From positions 1-56,048 of IMG/VR virus record IMGVR_UViG_3300032286_000209: a DNA stretch of 56,048 nt. One strand, written 5' to 3'. A program made the translations under genes and the position numbers. The notes under the pieces were generated by a model. The model was given only the letters and a program-made list of their open reading frames with translations. It was not told the DNA's origin and made no database searches. Origin of the DNA: a virus. Of the stretch, positions 46,029 to 54,107 are shown one piece after another. Each line of letters starts with the position of its first letter. Position 1 is the stretch's first letter.

Positions 46029-46056
46029 TTGACACACACTAAAAGTGTGATATAAC
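46029..46056 (+). promoter_or_regulatory. Strong sigma-70 promoter with an internal operator-like palindrome
   Basis: TTGACA (46029-46034) and TATAAC (46051-46056) are separated by 16 bases. The spacer is a perfect inverted repeat CACACT-AAA-AGTGTG (46035-46049). It reads toward the HNH gene and the capsid gene. The palindrome could bind a dimeric repressor. Confidence 0.72.
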
Positions 46057-46132
46057 TTTACTTGAGCGAAAAGGGTAGCTCCCCTGATTGTGCCGATTCA
46101 CAGTCTAGCTCTTTGTCTAATCGGAGATACTT

Positions 46133-46633
46133 ATGGATGAAGTAAAGACTTGTCGTGTATGTGGAACATCTAAACCGTGTTCTGATTTTTACAAGAAAAA
46201 AAATGACTGTAAAAAATGTGCAATAGACAGGTCGGCTAGAAATAGTATTTCTTATGTGCCGTTGTACGAAAGAGATATTATTTCTAGGTTCAAGAATCTT
46301 TGCACTAAAGCAAAAGGTAGAGCAAAAGAATTTAGTCTCGTAGATCAAGATTTATTTGATTTATGGGAAAAACAAAACGGTCAATGTGCTTACACTAAAC
46401 TGCCGCTGCTTGCAGCAGCCAACCAGTTTAATACAATGAGTCTTGACAGGGTAGATAGCAGTAAAGGCTATGTTGTTGGTAACATTCAACTAGTCTGTGC
46501 AGCTATCAATAAGATGAAACAAGAGTACACTGAAGAAGTATTCCTTTTGTTTTGTCTGTTAGTAACGCAAAACAGTAAGCTTATAGACTTACCTGATGAT
46601 TTGATAGCCCGACATATTCCTTTGGGCACTTAG
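46133..46633 (+). CDS. HNH homing-type endonuclease between scaffold and capsid genes
   Basis: A 166-residue protein with an N-terminal zinc piece (CRVCGTSKPCSDFYKKKNDC, KKC) and a catalytic region, GQCAYTKLPLLAAANQFN followed by SLDRVDSSKGYVVGNIQLVC and AAINKMKQEYT (about 83-127). Sequences with 'sLDRiD...GY..gNiqlVc...N.mK....' are typical of phage free-standing HNH homing enzymes. It is codon-poor in Arg AGA-style structural use and AT-rich, and it interrupts the scaffold-capsid order. It is probably a mobile gene. Confidence 0.85.
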   Translation: MDEVKTCRVCGTSKPCSDFYKKKNDCKKCAIDRSARNSISYVPLYERDIISRFKNLCTKAKGRAKEFSLVDQDLFDLWEKQNGQCAYTKLPLLAAANQFNTMSLDRVDSSKGYVVGNIQLVCAAINKMKQEYTEEVFLLFCLLVTQNSKLIDLPDDLIARHIPLGT

Positions 46634-46718
46634 GAATATGGAGAACCTGTCAGTATCAGCCTCTATAGTGTTGTAAGCGTATTTAAGTATATGCCATACT
46701 ATCTATAGGAGAAATATC

Positions 46719-47789
46719 ATGGCTTTTCCAAAAGCAACTGGTTACGGCAACCTACCCAATGGGAACTTCAGTGCCGTAATCTATTCCAAGCAAGTACAAC
46801 TTGCATTCCGTAAGGCTTCCACTGTTGAAGCTGTGACCAACAACGACTATTTTGGCGAGATTGCCAACATGGGCGATTCGGTTAAAATCATCAAAGAACC
46901 TGAAGTTAGCGTTCAGTCGTATGCTCGTGGCACACAGATCACTGCACAAGACCTGAATGACGAAGACTTCACGCTGGTTGTCGATCAGGCTAACTACTAC
47001 GCCTTCAAGATTGATGACATTGAAGCTGCTCACTCGCATGTCAACTTCATGCAGATGGCTTCTGATCGCGCTGCTTACCGCATCCGTGACCAGTATGACC
47101 AAGACGTTTTGGGCTACCTGTCGGGCTATCAACAGTCTGCCAAGCACACCCAAGCCGGTACTGCCCGCACTACCTTCCCCGGTACTAAGGCACTGACCGA
47201 AGCTGGCTCCAACGAACTGTTGGCTAGCATGCAACTGAAGAAGGGCGACTTCGGCAATATCACCACTGCTTCCGCTGGCGATCACTCCATTCCTTTGGCT
47301 GCTCGTCTGCCCGGAGCTACCGCTCTGCCTACGGCTACGGCTTCTCCTCTGATGGTGATTGCCCGTATGAATCGTTTGCTTGATCAACAGTTTGTTGACT
47401 CGCAAGGTCGTTGGTTGATCGTTGACCCCATCTTCATGGAACTGTTGAAAGACGAAGACAGCCGTTTGCTTAACAGCGACTTCGGCGGTGCTGGTCTGCA
47501 AAACGGTTTGGTGGTGAACAACCTGCACGGCTTCAAAGTGTATGTGTCCAACAACCTGCCTAAAGTGGGAACTGGCGCTGGCACTACCGGAACAGCTAAC
47601 CAGAACACCAACTTCGGTGTGATCGTTGCTGGTCATCAGTCTGCTGTTGCAACCGCTCAGCAGATCACCAAGACAGAAACCTATCGTGACCCCGATAGCT
47701 TTGCTGACATCGTGCGTGGTATGCACCTCTATGGTCGCAAGATTTTGCGCCCTGAGGGAATTGTCACTGCTAAGTATAACGCTGCTTAA
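46719..47789 (+). CDS. Major capsid protein
   Basis: A 356-residue protein with MAFPKATGYGNLPNGNFSAV, YFGEIANMGDSVKIIKEPEV, DFTLVVDQANYYAFKIDDIE and AAHSHVNFMQMASDRAAYRI. This follows HK97-fold capsid proteins of podoviruses, with the 'G.....Gdtv.i...p.......Y' and 'l.vDq..yfaf.vDDiek..' blocks. The C-terminus ends with ADIVRGMHLYGRKILRPEGI. It forms the icosahedral shell. ATAGGAGAAATATC precedes the ATG. Confidence 0.93.
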   Translation: MAFPKATGYGNLPNGNFSAVIYSKQVQLAFRKASTVEAVTNNDYFGEIANMGDSVKIIKEPEVSVQSYARGTQITAQDLNDEDFTLVVDQANYYAFKIDDIEAAHSHVNFMQMASDRAAYRIRDQYDQDVLGYLSGYQQSAKHTQAGTARTTFPGTKALTEAGSNELLASMQLKKGDFGNITTASAGDHSIPLAARLPGATALPTATASPLMVIARMNRLLDQQFVDSQGRWLIVDPIFMELLKDEDSRLLNSDFGGAGLQNGLVVNNLHGFKVYVSNNLPKVGTGAGTTGTANQNTNFGVIVAGHQSAVATAQQITKTETYRDPDSFADIVRGMHLYGRKILRPEGIVTAKYNAA

Positions 47790-47800
47790 GGAGAACATAA

Positions 47801-48295
47801 ATGGCAACTATTACCACTCTCTCTAATGCTGTCGGTGCAGGTACATCACCTGTCCGTTCTGTCCGCAACATGCCCTATGTGGTTGAAAATACCATTAGCT
47901 TGGCTGCGGCTGTAACAGCAAAAGGCTCGGCACTTGCCGCTGCTGATGTCATCGAAGCTCTGCAAATCCCCGCACAATCCATTGTGTTGGCTGCTGGCTT
48001 TGAGATTACATCTGCTGTGACAGGTAGCTGCACAGTGAGCTTGGGCGTTACTGGTGTAACCGCCGCCGCCTACGTCTCTGCCTTTGGTGTGACAGGTTCC
48101 CTCTCTGTTGGTGATTATGCAACACCAGCTACTGCGGGTTATCCTATCGTGACCAAAGCTGCTGACACGCTGGACTTGCTGCTTGTCACTGAGACTACAA
48201 CTCTCAGCGCTGGCTCCATCCGTGTGTTTGCTGTCATCGTTGATGCAGCAGACAGAGTTGGCCCTGCCTCGGTAGATCGTGAACAGTTGGCTTAA
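47801..48295 (+). CDS. Putative head-decoration / structural protein
   Basis: A 164-residue Ala/Thr/Val-rich beta-type protein. YVVENTISLAAAVTAKGSAL, ADVIEALQIPAQSIVLAAGF and LLLVTETTTLSAGSIRVFAV show alternating hydrophobics. The pattern 'r.vveiP.tl...aa...s.l.a.DviqvlnvPAgt.vl.aGv.v' matches small structural proteins after phage capsid genes. It has AGGAGAACATAA before the ATG. A strong terminator follows. Confidence 0.78.
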   Translation: MATITTLSNAVGAGTSPVRSVRNMPYVVENTISLAAAVTAKGSALAAADVIEALQIPAQSIVLAAGFEITSAVTGSCTVSLGVTGVTAAAYVSAFGVTGSLSVGDYATPATAGYPIVTKAADTLDLLLVTETTTLSAGSIRVFAVIVDAADRVGPASVDREQLA

Positions 48296-48312
48296 GCGCT
48301 AACTACCTGAAT

Positions 48313-48350
48313 AGGGGCAGCTTCCACAAGAGGTTGCCCCTTTCTTTTCT
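48313..48350 (+). terminator. Rho-independent terminator after the capsid operon
   Basis: AGGGGCA (48313-48319) pairs with TGCCCCT (48335-48341); the loop is 15 bases, with some extra pairs possible, and is followed by TTCTTTTCT. It ends the capsid and decoration transcripts and gives higher transcription of them than of the downstream tail genes. Confidence 0.78.
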
Positions 48351-48361
48351 AAAGGACTAAC

Positions 48362-48805
48362 ATGGCTATTACTTCCGCAGTATGCACAAGCTTTAAGAAG
48401 GAGCTTCTTGAGCGAAAGCACGACTTCAATGCAACCTCTGGTCATACATTTAAGCTTGCTCTCTTCACTTCTGCTGCCACTCTAGGTGCTTCCACTACAG
48501 CCTACACCACCACTAACGAAGTTGTTGGTACAGGCTATACAGCCGGTGGAGTTACACTTACTAACATTGACCCCACTTCTAGTGGCACTACAGCATTTAT
48601 TGACTTTGCAGATGCTACATTTTCTAGTGCAACTATCACTGCTGCTGGTGCTTTGATTTATAACACTACCACTGATGGTGGAACTGGAACGACTAACGCA
48701 GTTGCTGTAATTTCTTTTGGTGGTGATAAGACATCTACCAACGGCGACTTCGTTGTTCAATTCCCAACAGCAGACGCAACTAACGCAATTGTAAGAATTG
48801 CTTAA
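48362..48805 (+). CDS. Structural protein, small tail or fibre component
   Basis: A 147-residue protein starting MAITSAVCTSFKKELLERKH, then HTFKLALFTSAATLGASTTA and GTTNAVAVISFGGDKTSTNG. The block 'sfK.elL...HnF....htfklALyts.AtLgasTtaYt.tnEv.gtGYtaGG' is a widespread phage structural protein, seen near fibre genes. Beta-rich, it may be an Ig-like or receptor-side component. Its place is right after the terminator. Confidence 0.85.
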   Translation: MAITSAVCTSFKKELLERKHDFNATSGHTFKLALFTSAATLGASTTAYTTTNEVVGTGYTAGGVTLTNIDPTSSGTTAFIDFADATFSSATITAAGALIYNTTTDGGTGTTNAVAVISFGGDKTSTNGDFVVQFPTADATNAIVRIA

Positions 48806-48814
48806 GGTGGTTCA

Positions 48815-49693
48815 ATGGCTCTAGTCCTTGATGACCGCGTACAGGAGACCAGTACAACTACTGGCACTGGAACCTTAACGCTTGCCGGTGCTGTATCAGG
48901 CTATCAGTCATTCGCTGCTATTGGCAATGGCAACACAACTTACTACTGCGTCACTGACGGCACAAATTGGGAGACCGGACTAGGCACATACACCTCATCC
49001 GGTACAACGCTTGCAAGGACAACGGTTCTGGAGTCAAGCAATTCCAACAGCTTGGTCAACTTTCCAGCAGGAAGCAAAAACGTCTTTGTGACGTACCCAG
49101 CAAGCCAAGCAACGCTGCTTGATGCAGCCCAGACGTTGACAAACAAGACGCTGACAAGCCCTACCATAACAGGCGCTGTTGTGAGTTCAATGGCAAGCAG
49201 TGTCATTACGGCAGGAACTGTTGTTGCATCTACCAGCGGAACAAGCGTAGGATTCACCAATATTCCGAGCTGGGTAAAACGAATTACATTGCAATTGTAT
49301 GCAGTATCAACAGATGGCACATCTGGAAATTTAACTGTGCAGTTTGGGACAGGAGGCACACCGACATACGTTACATCTGGATATAACGGTACGTCATCAA
49401 TTATTAGGGGTTCAACATCAACTGTAAGCGCAGCCGCTATTAGTTCTGGGTTTGATTTGTTAAGGGGGTTGGCTAATACAGCATTTACATCTGGAGCATT
49501 TGTTTTTACTTTGGTGGATTCAGCAACAGATAAATGGATTTGTTCTGCGGTAATTGCAAGAAGCGATGAGGCAACTACAATTTTTACCGCAGGGTATATT
49601 GATTTGTCTAGTGCTTTAACCGCTGTTAGGCTGACAACTACTACCGGCGTTAATAGTTTTGACTCTGGTTCTTTGAACATCCTGTACGAGTAA
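48815..49693 (+). CDS. Tail fibre or receptor-binding protein
   Basis: A 292-residue protein. The N-terminal VLDDRVQETSTTTGTGTLTL followed by AGAVSGYQSFAAIGNGNTTY is a known phage fibre N-terminal module ('l.DRVkEts.ttGtGt..L.GAv.Gy.tF'). QTLTNKTLTSPTI is a fibre shaft repeat seen in many fibres. The C-terminal 120 residues (SWVKRITLQLYAVSTDGT...) form a jelly-roll-like domain. It would bind the host surface. Confidence 0.82.
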   Translation: MALVLDDRVQETSTTTGTGTLTLAGAVSGYQSFAAIGNGNTTYYCVTDGTNWETGLGTYTSSGTTLARTTVLESSNSNSLVNFPAGSKNVFVTYPASQATLLDAAQTLTNKTLTSPTITGAVVSSMASSVITAGTVVASTSGTSVGFTNIPSWVKRITLQLYAVSTDGTSGNLTVQFGTGGTPTYVTSGYNGTSSIIRGSTSTVSAAAISSGFDLLRGLANTAFTSGAFVFTLVDSATDKWICSAVIARSDEATTIFTAGYIDLSSALTAVRLTTTTGVNSFDSGSLNILYE

Positions 49694-49696
49694 GCC

Positions 49697-49834
49697 ATGA
49701 CTGCACCTACACGAATTGAAGTTAACGTCCAGACCGGCGAGGTCAGAGAGATTGAACTGCAAGGCGAAGAACTCGCTGCATACGAAGCTGCGTTGGCTGC
49801 CCAAGCTGAAGGCGGCGCTCCACCGGCTGACTAA
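49697..49834 (+). CDS. Small tail-associated protein
   Basis: A 45-residue protein reading MTAPTRIEVNVQTGEVREIE, then LQGEELAAYEAALAAQAEGG. Very short phage ORFs with 'i.vnvqTGEv.e.eLt.eE.aa.ea' often sit behind fibre genes, perhaps as assembly helpers. The start is 3 bases after the fibre gene stop. Coding rests on the spacing and on the resemblance to that family. Confidence 0.72.
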   Translation: MTAPTRIEVNVQTGEVREIELQGEELAAYEAALAAQAEGGAPPAD

Positions 49835-49836
49835 CC

Positions 49837-51063
49837 ATGTTCGGTCTTGCGCCATTTGGTACACCATTCAGCGCAGTACCTGACAATACTAGCGTCCCAG
49901 CGGGGGATTATGAGTATGACGCTAAATATGGTGTAGGAAGATACGGTGACTCCCGATATGGGTTTACTGGTCTTAGTTATGTTCCTGACGGAGTATCAGC
50001 AACCAGTGCTGTAGGTAGCATAACTGTCTCTGCTGAGTCTGTCACTTCTCTTACGGGAGTGTCAGCTACAGCTAGTATAGGTAGTGTTGTTGTAGCAGCT
50101 AAAGCTGTTGCTGCTGTAACTGGTGTAGCTGCAACAGGCAGCGTTGGTAGCTTATCTGTAGCTGCTGCTGCAAATACTTCACTCACTGGAGTGGAAGCTA
50201 CAGCCAGCGTAGGAAGCATCACTGTAGTTGCTAAAGCTGTCACTTCTCTTACGGGAGTGTCAGCTACAGCTAGTGTAGGAAGCATCACTATAGTTGCTAA
50301 AGCTGTCACTTCTCTTACGGGAGTGTCAGCTACAGCTAGTATAGGTAGTGTTGTTGTAGCAGCTAAAGCTGTTGCTGCTGTAACTGGTGTATCAACAACA
50401 GCCAGCGTAGGAAGTATTAATGTAGCAGCTAAAGCTGTTGTTCCAGTATCTGGTGTTGAGGCTACAGGAAATGTAGGAAGTACAACAATAGCTGCTGCGG
50501 CTGTTGCCGCTGTAACTGGTGTTGAAGCTACAGCATCTGTAGGAGAAGTAACTACAAGAACTATTAATAGAATTCCTGTAGATGGAGTAGAGGCTACAGC
50601 TAGTGTTGGCGATATAACAGTAGTAGCTAAAGCGCTTACTTTAGTAGATGGTATTGAAGCAACAGCCTCTATTGGATCTGTTGAGGTGGTGGCAAAAGCT
50701 GTTGCAGCAGTAACAGGAGTAGATGCTACAGCGAGTATTGGAAGTGTCAGTGTAGCAGTTGGTGTTGTTATACCGCTTGAAGGTGTATCTGGTATAACCC
50801 AGCTTGGTAGTGTTATAATAACTACTACATCATTTAATTATGCTGCTGTCGCTTCTCAGTATTTTAGAAACAGAACAGTATATGTTGAGAGACATACACT
50901 GAGTAAAGACAGGACAGTAATGGTGGCACAGGAGATTAGGAAAGTTTATGTTGAGGCTAGATCAACTACAGGAATGCGTACATCTCATGTGTCCTTGTTA
51001 CCAAGAAAAGCATATATGTATAGAAAGACAACTTCTTCAGATAGAAGTGTGCTAGTAGCTTAA
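49837..51063 (+). CDS. Repetitive fibre/shaft protein with 13 repeats of 22 residues
   Basis: A 408-residue protein. After an ordered N-terminus (1-51) come thirteen consecutive 22-residue units of the form GVxATASxGSxxVxAKAVxxxx (about 52-337). The last 70 residues contain three copies of a basic-aromatic motif (NRTVYVERHT, IRKVYVEARS, PRKAYMYRKT). A beta-solenoid or triple-stranded shaft is likely, with a C-terminal cap. It is probably a tail fibre or spike part. The repeats could vary in number by recombination. Confidence 0.78.
   Translation: MFGLAPFGTPFSAVPDNTSVPAGDYEYDAKYGVGRYGDSRYGFTGLSYVPDGVSATSAVGSITVSAESVTSLTGVSATASIGSVVVAAKAVAAVTGVAATGSVGSLSVAAAANTSLTGVEATASVGSITVVAKAVTSLTGVSATASVGSITIVAKAVTSLTGVSATASIGSVVVAAKAVAAVTGVSTTASVGSINVAAKAVVPVSGVEATGNVGSTTIAAAAVAAVTGVEATASVGEVTTRTINRIPVDGVEATASVGDITVVAKALTLVDGIEATASIGSVEVVAKAVAAVTGVDATASIGSVSVAVGVVIPLEGVSGITQLGSVIITTTSFNYAAVASQYFRNRTVYVERHTLSKDRTVMVAQEIRKVYVEARSTTGMRTSHVSLLPRKAYMYRKTTSSDRSVLVA
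49990..50847 (+). repeat. Tandem 66-bp coding repeats, 13 units
   Basis: Thirteen units of exactly 66 bases cover 49990-50847 within the fibre gene. Units starting near 50056, 50254 and 50320 are nearly identical over about 40 bases, while others have diverged. All keep the frame and the GV-AT-S-G-S skeleton. Confidence 0.85.
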
Positions 51064-51072
51064 GGAAAAATA

Positions 51073-51390
51073 ATGTCGTTTAGATGGCCTAATAAAGACC
51101 CAGATGAAATTCTTGACTTCAGTGTAGACTGGTCTAGATGGCTAGGCACTGCCACTATTAGTTCTGTCATTTGGCATGTGGACGATTCTTCAGGCGTTAA
51201 GACAGCCCTCACTGCTGGCAACACAGTGAATGGGATACAGAATGTAGCCCAGACAATTAGCGGAGATGTTGCCACCATCAATCTTGGACTAGGCACAAAT
51301 AACACAGAATACAAATTTACTTGCCAGATCACTGACAATGTGGGAAATGTTGTAGAGCGTGTGATAAGACTCAGAGTTAAGGAACAATAA
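51073..51390 (+). CDS. Fibre-tail adaptor protein
   Basis: A 105-residue protein, MSFRWPNKDPDEILDFSVDW, SRWLGTATISSVIWHVDDSS and YKFTCQITDNVGNVVERVIR. Phage 'fibre-tail adaptor' proteins share the start 'f.WPNKDPdEvLDyt.DWs..L.gDtI..stW' and an Ig-like beta sandwich. It would link fibre to the tail tube. A GGAAAAATA site precedes the ATG. Confidence 0.82.
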   Translation: MSFRWPNKDPDEILDFSVDWSRWLGTATISSVIWHVDDSSGVKTALTAGNTVNGIQNVAQTISGDVATINLGLGTNNTEYKFTCQITDNVGNVVERVIRLRVKEQ

Positions 51391-51391
51391 T

Positions 51392-52120
51392 ATGGCTTAC
51401 AATTTTCTTGACCTAACTAACGAAGTAAACAGAAGCTTTAATGAGGTTGAGCTTACCTCTTCTAATTTCTCTACAGCCACAGGATTCTACGCTAAAGTTA
51501 AAGACTCAATCAACACAGCTATTCGTGATATCAATCACACCCACTATGAGTGGCCTTTCAATCATGTACTAGCAGAAGAAACCCTGTCTGCTGGAACAAT
51601 CAGATACGCATATCCAACTGATGCAAATACACTTGACTATGATACTTTTAGAATTAAAGAAGATGCCACTCTTGGGAACAGGACAATTAAACTGTCTTCT
51701 ATTTCATACGAAGATTATCTAGACCGATACATCGATCACGAATACACAACGGATACAAACAAAAGGACAGTGCCTACTTTTGTCTTTCAAACACCTAGCC
51801 TAGAATATGGTGTTGTTCCAGCGCCTGATCAAGCATATGAACTTTTGTATGAGTATTACAGAGTACCTGTTGATCTAGAAAGCTATGACGATGTTCCTGA
51901 TATCCCTGAAAGATTCAGACATGTCATTGTAGATGGCGCTATGTTCTATGCCTACATGTTCAGAGGCAACGAACAATCTGCTAACATAGCCAAACAGAAA
52001 TATGAAGAAGGCATAAAGCGTATGCGTAGCATGCTTGTCAATCGCTACAGTTATGTAAGATCGGGCATGATTATTCCTGCTAGTGGATCCATTAGATCCT
52101 TTGGGGACAGGGTTAAGTAA
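51392..52120 (+). CDS. Tail tubular protein A / head-tail adaptor (gp11-like)
   Basis: A 242-residue protein: NFLDLTNEVNRSFNEVELTS, TAIRDINHTHYEWPFNHVLA, EETLSAGTIRYAYPTDANTL, then a YRVPVDLESYDDVPDIPERF block and MFYAYMFRGNEQSANIAKQK. This matches podovirus tail adaptor proteins of the T7 gp11 group. It would form the ring below the portal that carries the nozzle. It starts one base after the adaptor stop. Confidence 0.88.
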   Translation: MAYNFLDLTNEVNRSFNEVELTSSNFSTATGFYAKVKDSINTAIRDINHTHYEWPFNHVLAEETLSAGTIRYAYPTDANTLDYDTFRIKEDATLGNRTIKLSSISYEDYLDRYIDHEYTTDTNKRTVPTFVFQTPSLEYGVVPAPDQAYELLYEYYRVPVDLESYDDVPDIPERFRHVIVDGAMFYAYMFRGNEQSANIAKQKYEEGIKRMRSMLVNRYSYVRSGMIIPASGSIRSFGDRVK

Positions 52121-52121
52121 C

Positions 52122-54098
52122 ATGTCAGACGCTTGGAAGACTTATCCCTTTGAGTTTACTGGTGGACTCGTATCTAATCTTTCGCCATTACAACACGGTG
52201 TTAGGCTCCCCGGTAGCGCCCGCATTCTTAAAAACCTTGAGCCTTCTATTAATGGTGGGTACAGAAGAATAGAGGGATATACTAAGCTCTCCAACAGCTT
52301 TGTTCCTGCCTATGACGAACCTCTAGTACACGGAAGCGCTCAAACAGGAACTACATTAGTAATTGCCAACATCTATAGCACTCCAGTAGAAGGGGGAACC
52401 TTTACTATTGCTGGAGTGGCTGGCACATATACCATCGCAACAGGTGGAGTATCTTATGATAGCAGTTATAAGAGAGCGACACTCACCCTAACAACTTCCC
52501 TTGCATCTAGTCCCGCTGATAAAGCCGCCATCACATTCACCTCCCATGTAGGGACGGTATTGGGGGTGGCCTATTGGAGCAGCAGAGCTATTGCTTGCAG
52601 GAACGGAAGTATATATTCCTCCACAGGAAGTGCTTGGACTAAAATTAGCAAGCCTTCCTATGGAACAGTGCTAGTTAATGGAGCAGGACAGACAGGAGCT
52701 TCCATTGCCCTAGATGGATTAACTGTTGCCCCTAGGATTGGTGACACCTTCAGTGTTGCTGGTATAGAGAAAGTTTATACTGTAACGGCTAACGCTACAC
52801 TAGTAAGTGGTGGAGCCACTGTAGCTATAAATCCCAACCTAGCTTCCAGCCCCGCTGATAATGCAGCAGTTACTTGGCTGTCCTTGGACAGAAGCAGCGC
52901 ACTAAAAACAAGATTTGCTAAATACAGAATTGGATCTGTAGAAAAGATTGCTGGGGTTGATGGCTACAATTATCCATTCATCTATGATGGTACAACTTTT
53001 TCTGAAGTAACTGGAACTACAGATGTTGAAGGGGCTGAGTTTGTTGTCTTTCATAAGAATCAATTATTCTTTGCTGTTGGACACAACTTAATATTCACTG
53101 CTCCTTATACCGACACAGACCTTACGGCTGTAAATGGTTCAGGTATTATTTCTGTAGGGGCTAAAATAACTGGATTGGTTGTCTTTAGAGACATTTTAGT
53201 TATATTTACTGAAAGAACAATTAGCCAGCTAACAGGCAATACAATTTCTGATTTTGTTCTACAGCCAGTGACAAGAAATGTTGGCTGCATATCCCCAGAC
53301 ACTATTCAAGAGATTGGTGGAGATTTGATTTTCTTAGGGCCAGAAGGATTAAGACTTTTTGGTTTGACAGACAGAGTAGGCGATTTCAATATAGGGCTGG
53401 TGTCTAAGCCGATACAGAAAGAGATGACCGATTTCATTTCATCTTGTACCAGTTTCTCTAGTGTAGTTATTAAACAGAAGTCTCAATACAGGCTTTTGGG
53501 ATTTAACACAAACACTAAAGCTGCTAGTTCTAGAGGAATCTTAGGTACGCAGATGACTATTGATAACACTAGTAATATTGCTTGGGCAGAGCTTACTGGA
53601 TTCAAAGCCTATGTAGCCGACTCTTATTATGACAATAAAATAGAAACTGTTTTATTTGCTAACACAGACGGATATGTTTACCAGATGGAAAGTGGAAACA
53701 GTCTAGACGGTTCTAACATCGTTGCTTCTTTCGCCACTCCTTTTGTGTTCATGGAAGACGCAAGAATCAGAAAGACAATGTATAAGCTTTTCCTATACAC
53801 AGACCCACAGGGAAGTGTGGCAGTGGATATCAATTTAAAATTTGATTTTGATACCCTTGGAAGTGTTCAGCCTAATCCAATTACACTGAGTAATGTTACA
53901 TCTTCTGTAGGATTTTATGGTTCAAGTGTAGCAAAATATGGTACAACTACATATGGTACTAAACTGAAGAAACTTTTTGAGACACAGGTAATAGGATCGG
54001 GATTCTCTGTATCTCTGCAATTCACATCAGAAAGCACAGATCCTCCTTTCTCTTTGGATGCTGCTACATTAGAGTATTCAACACACGATAGACGTTAA
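52122..54098 (+). CDS. Tail tubular protein B / nozzle (gp12-like)
   Basis: A 658-residue protein from ATG 52122 (AAGTAACATG). It starts MSDAWKTYPFEFTGGLVSNL, then SPLQHGVRLPGSARILKNLE, PSINGGYRRIEGYTKLSNSF. Podovirus nozzle proteins show this opening ('fpl..Gl....pl.....Pg.a..l.N...s..GG.r.i.Gy..f'). Later YNYPFIYDGT and a beta-propeller-like repeat region (about 270-540) follow. It forms the exit channel for DNA at the tail tip. Confidence 0.88.
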   Translation: MSDAWKTYPFEFTGGLVSNLSPLQHGVRLPGSARILKNLEPSINGGYRRIEGYTKLSNSFVPAYDEPLVHGSAQTGTTLVIANIYSTPVEGGTFTIAGVAGTYTIATGGVSYDSSYKRATLTLTTSLASSPADKAAITFTSHVGTVLGVAYWSSRAIACRNGSIYSSTGSAWTKISKPSYGTVLVNGAGQTGASIALDGLTVAPRIGDTFSVAGIEKVYTVTANATLVSGGATVAINPNLASSPADNAAVTWLSLDRSSALKTRFAKYRIGSVEKIAGVDGYNYPFIYDGTTFSEVTGTTDVEGAEFVVFHKNQLFFAVGHNLIFTAPYTDTDLTAVNGSGIISVGAKITGLVVFRDILVIFTERTISQLTGNTISDFVLQPVTRNVGCISPDTIQEIGGDLIFLGPEGLRLFGLTDRVGDFNIGLVSKPIQKEMTDFISSCTSFSSVVIKQKSQYRLLGFNTNTKAASSRGILGTQMTIDNTSNIAWAELTGFKAYVADSYYDNKIETVLFANTDGYVYQMESGNSLDGSNIVASFATPFVFMEDARIRKTMYKLFLYTDPQGSVAVDINLKFDFDTLGSVQPNPITLSNVTSSVGFYGSSVAKYGTTTYGTKLKKLFETQVIGSGFSVSLQFTSESTDPPFSLDAATLEYSTHDRR

Positions 54099-54107
54099 GG
54101 AAAAACT

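Noticed and set aside
46020-46718. Group I intron around the HNH gene
   Set aside because: The flanking scaffold and capsid genes are both complete, so no coding sequence is split. The HNH gene stands alone.
46752-47807. 351-codon open frame on the strand opposite the major capsid gene
   Set aside because: It mirrors the capsid gene almost exactly, has an implausible composition and no ribosome site, and is explained by codon bias of the true gene.
48943-49698. 251-codon minus-strand open frame opposite the fibre gene
   Set aside because: It lies antisense to a well supported fibre gene and shows no protein-like motif or start signal.
49990-50847. CRISPR-like array
   Set aside because: The 66-bp repeats are continuous, in frame and without unique spacers. 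They encode fibre repeats. No CRISPR array was seen anywhere in the window.
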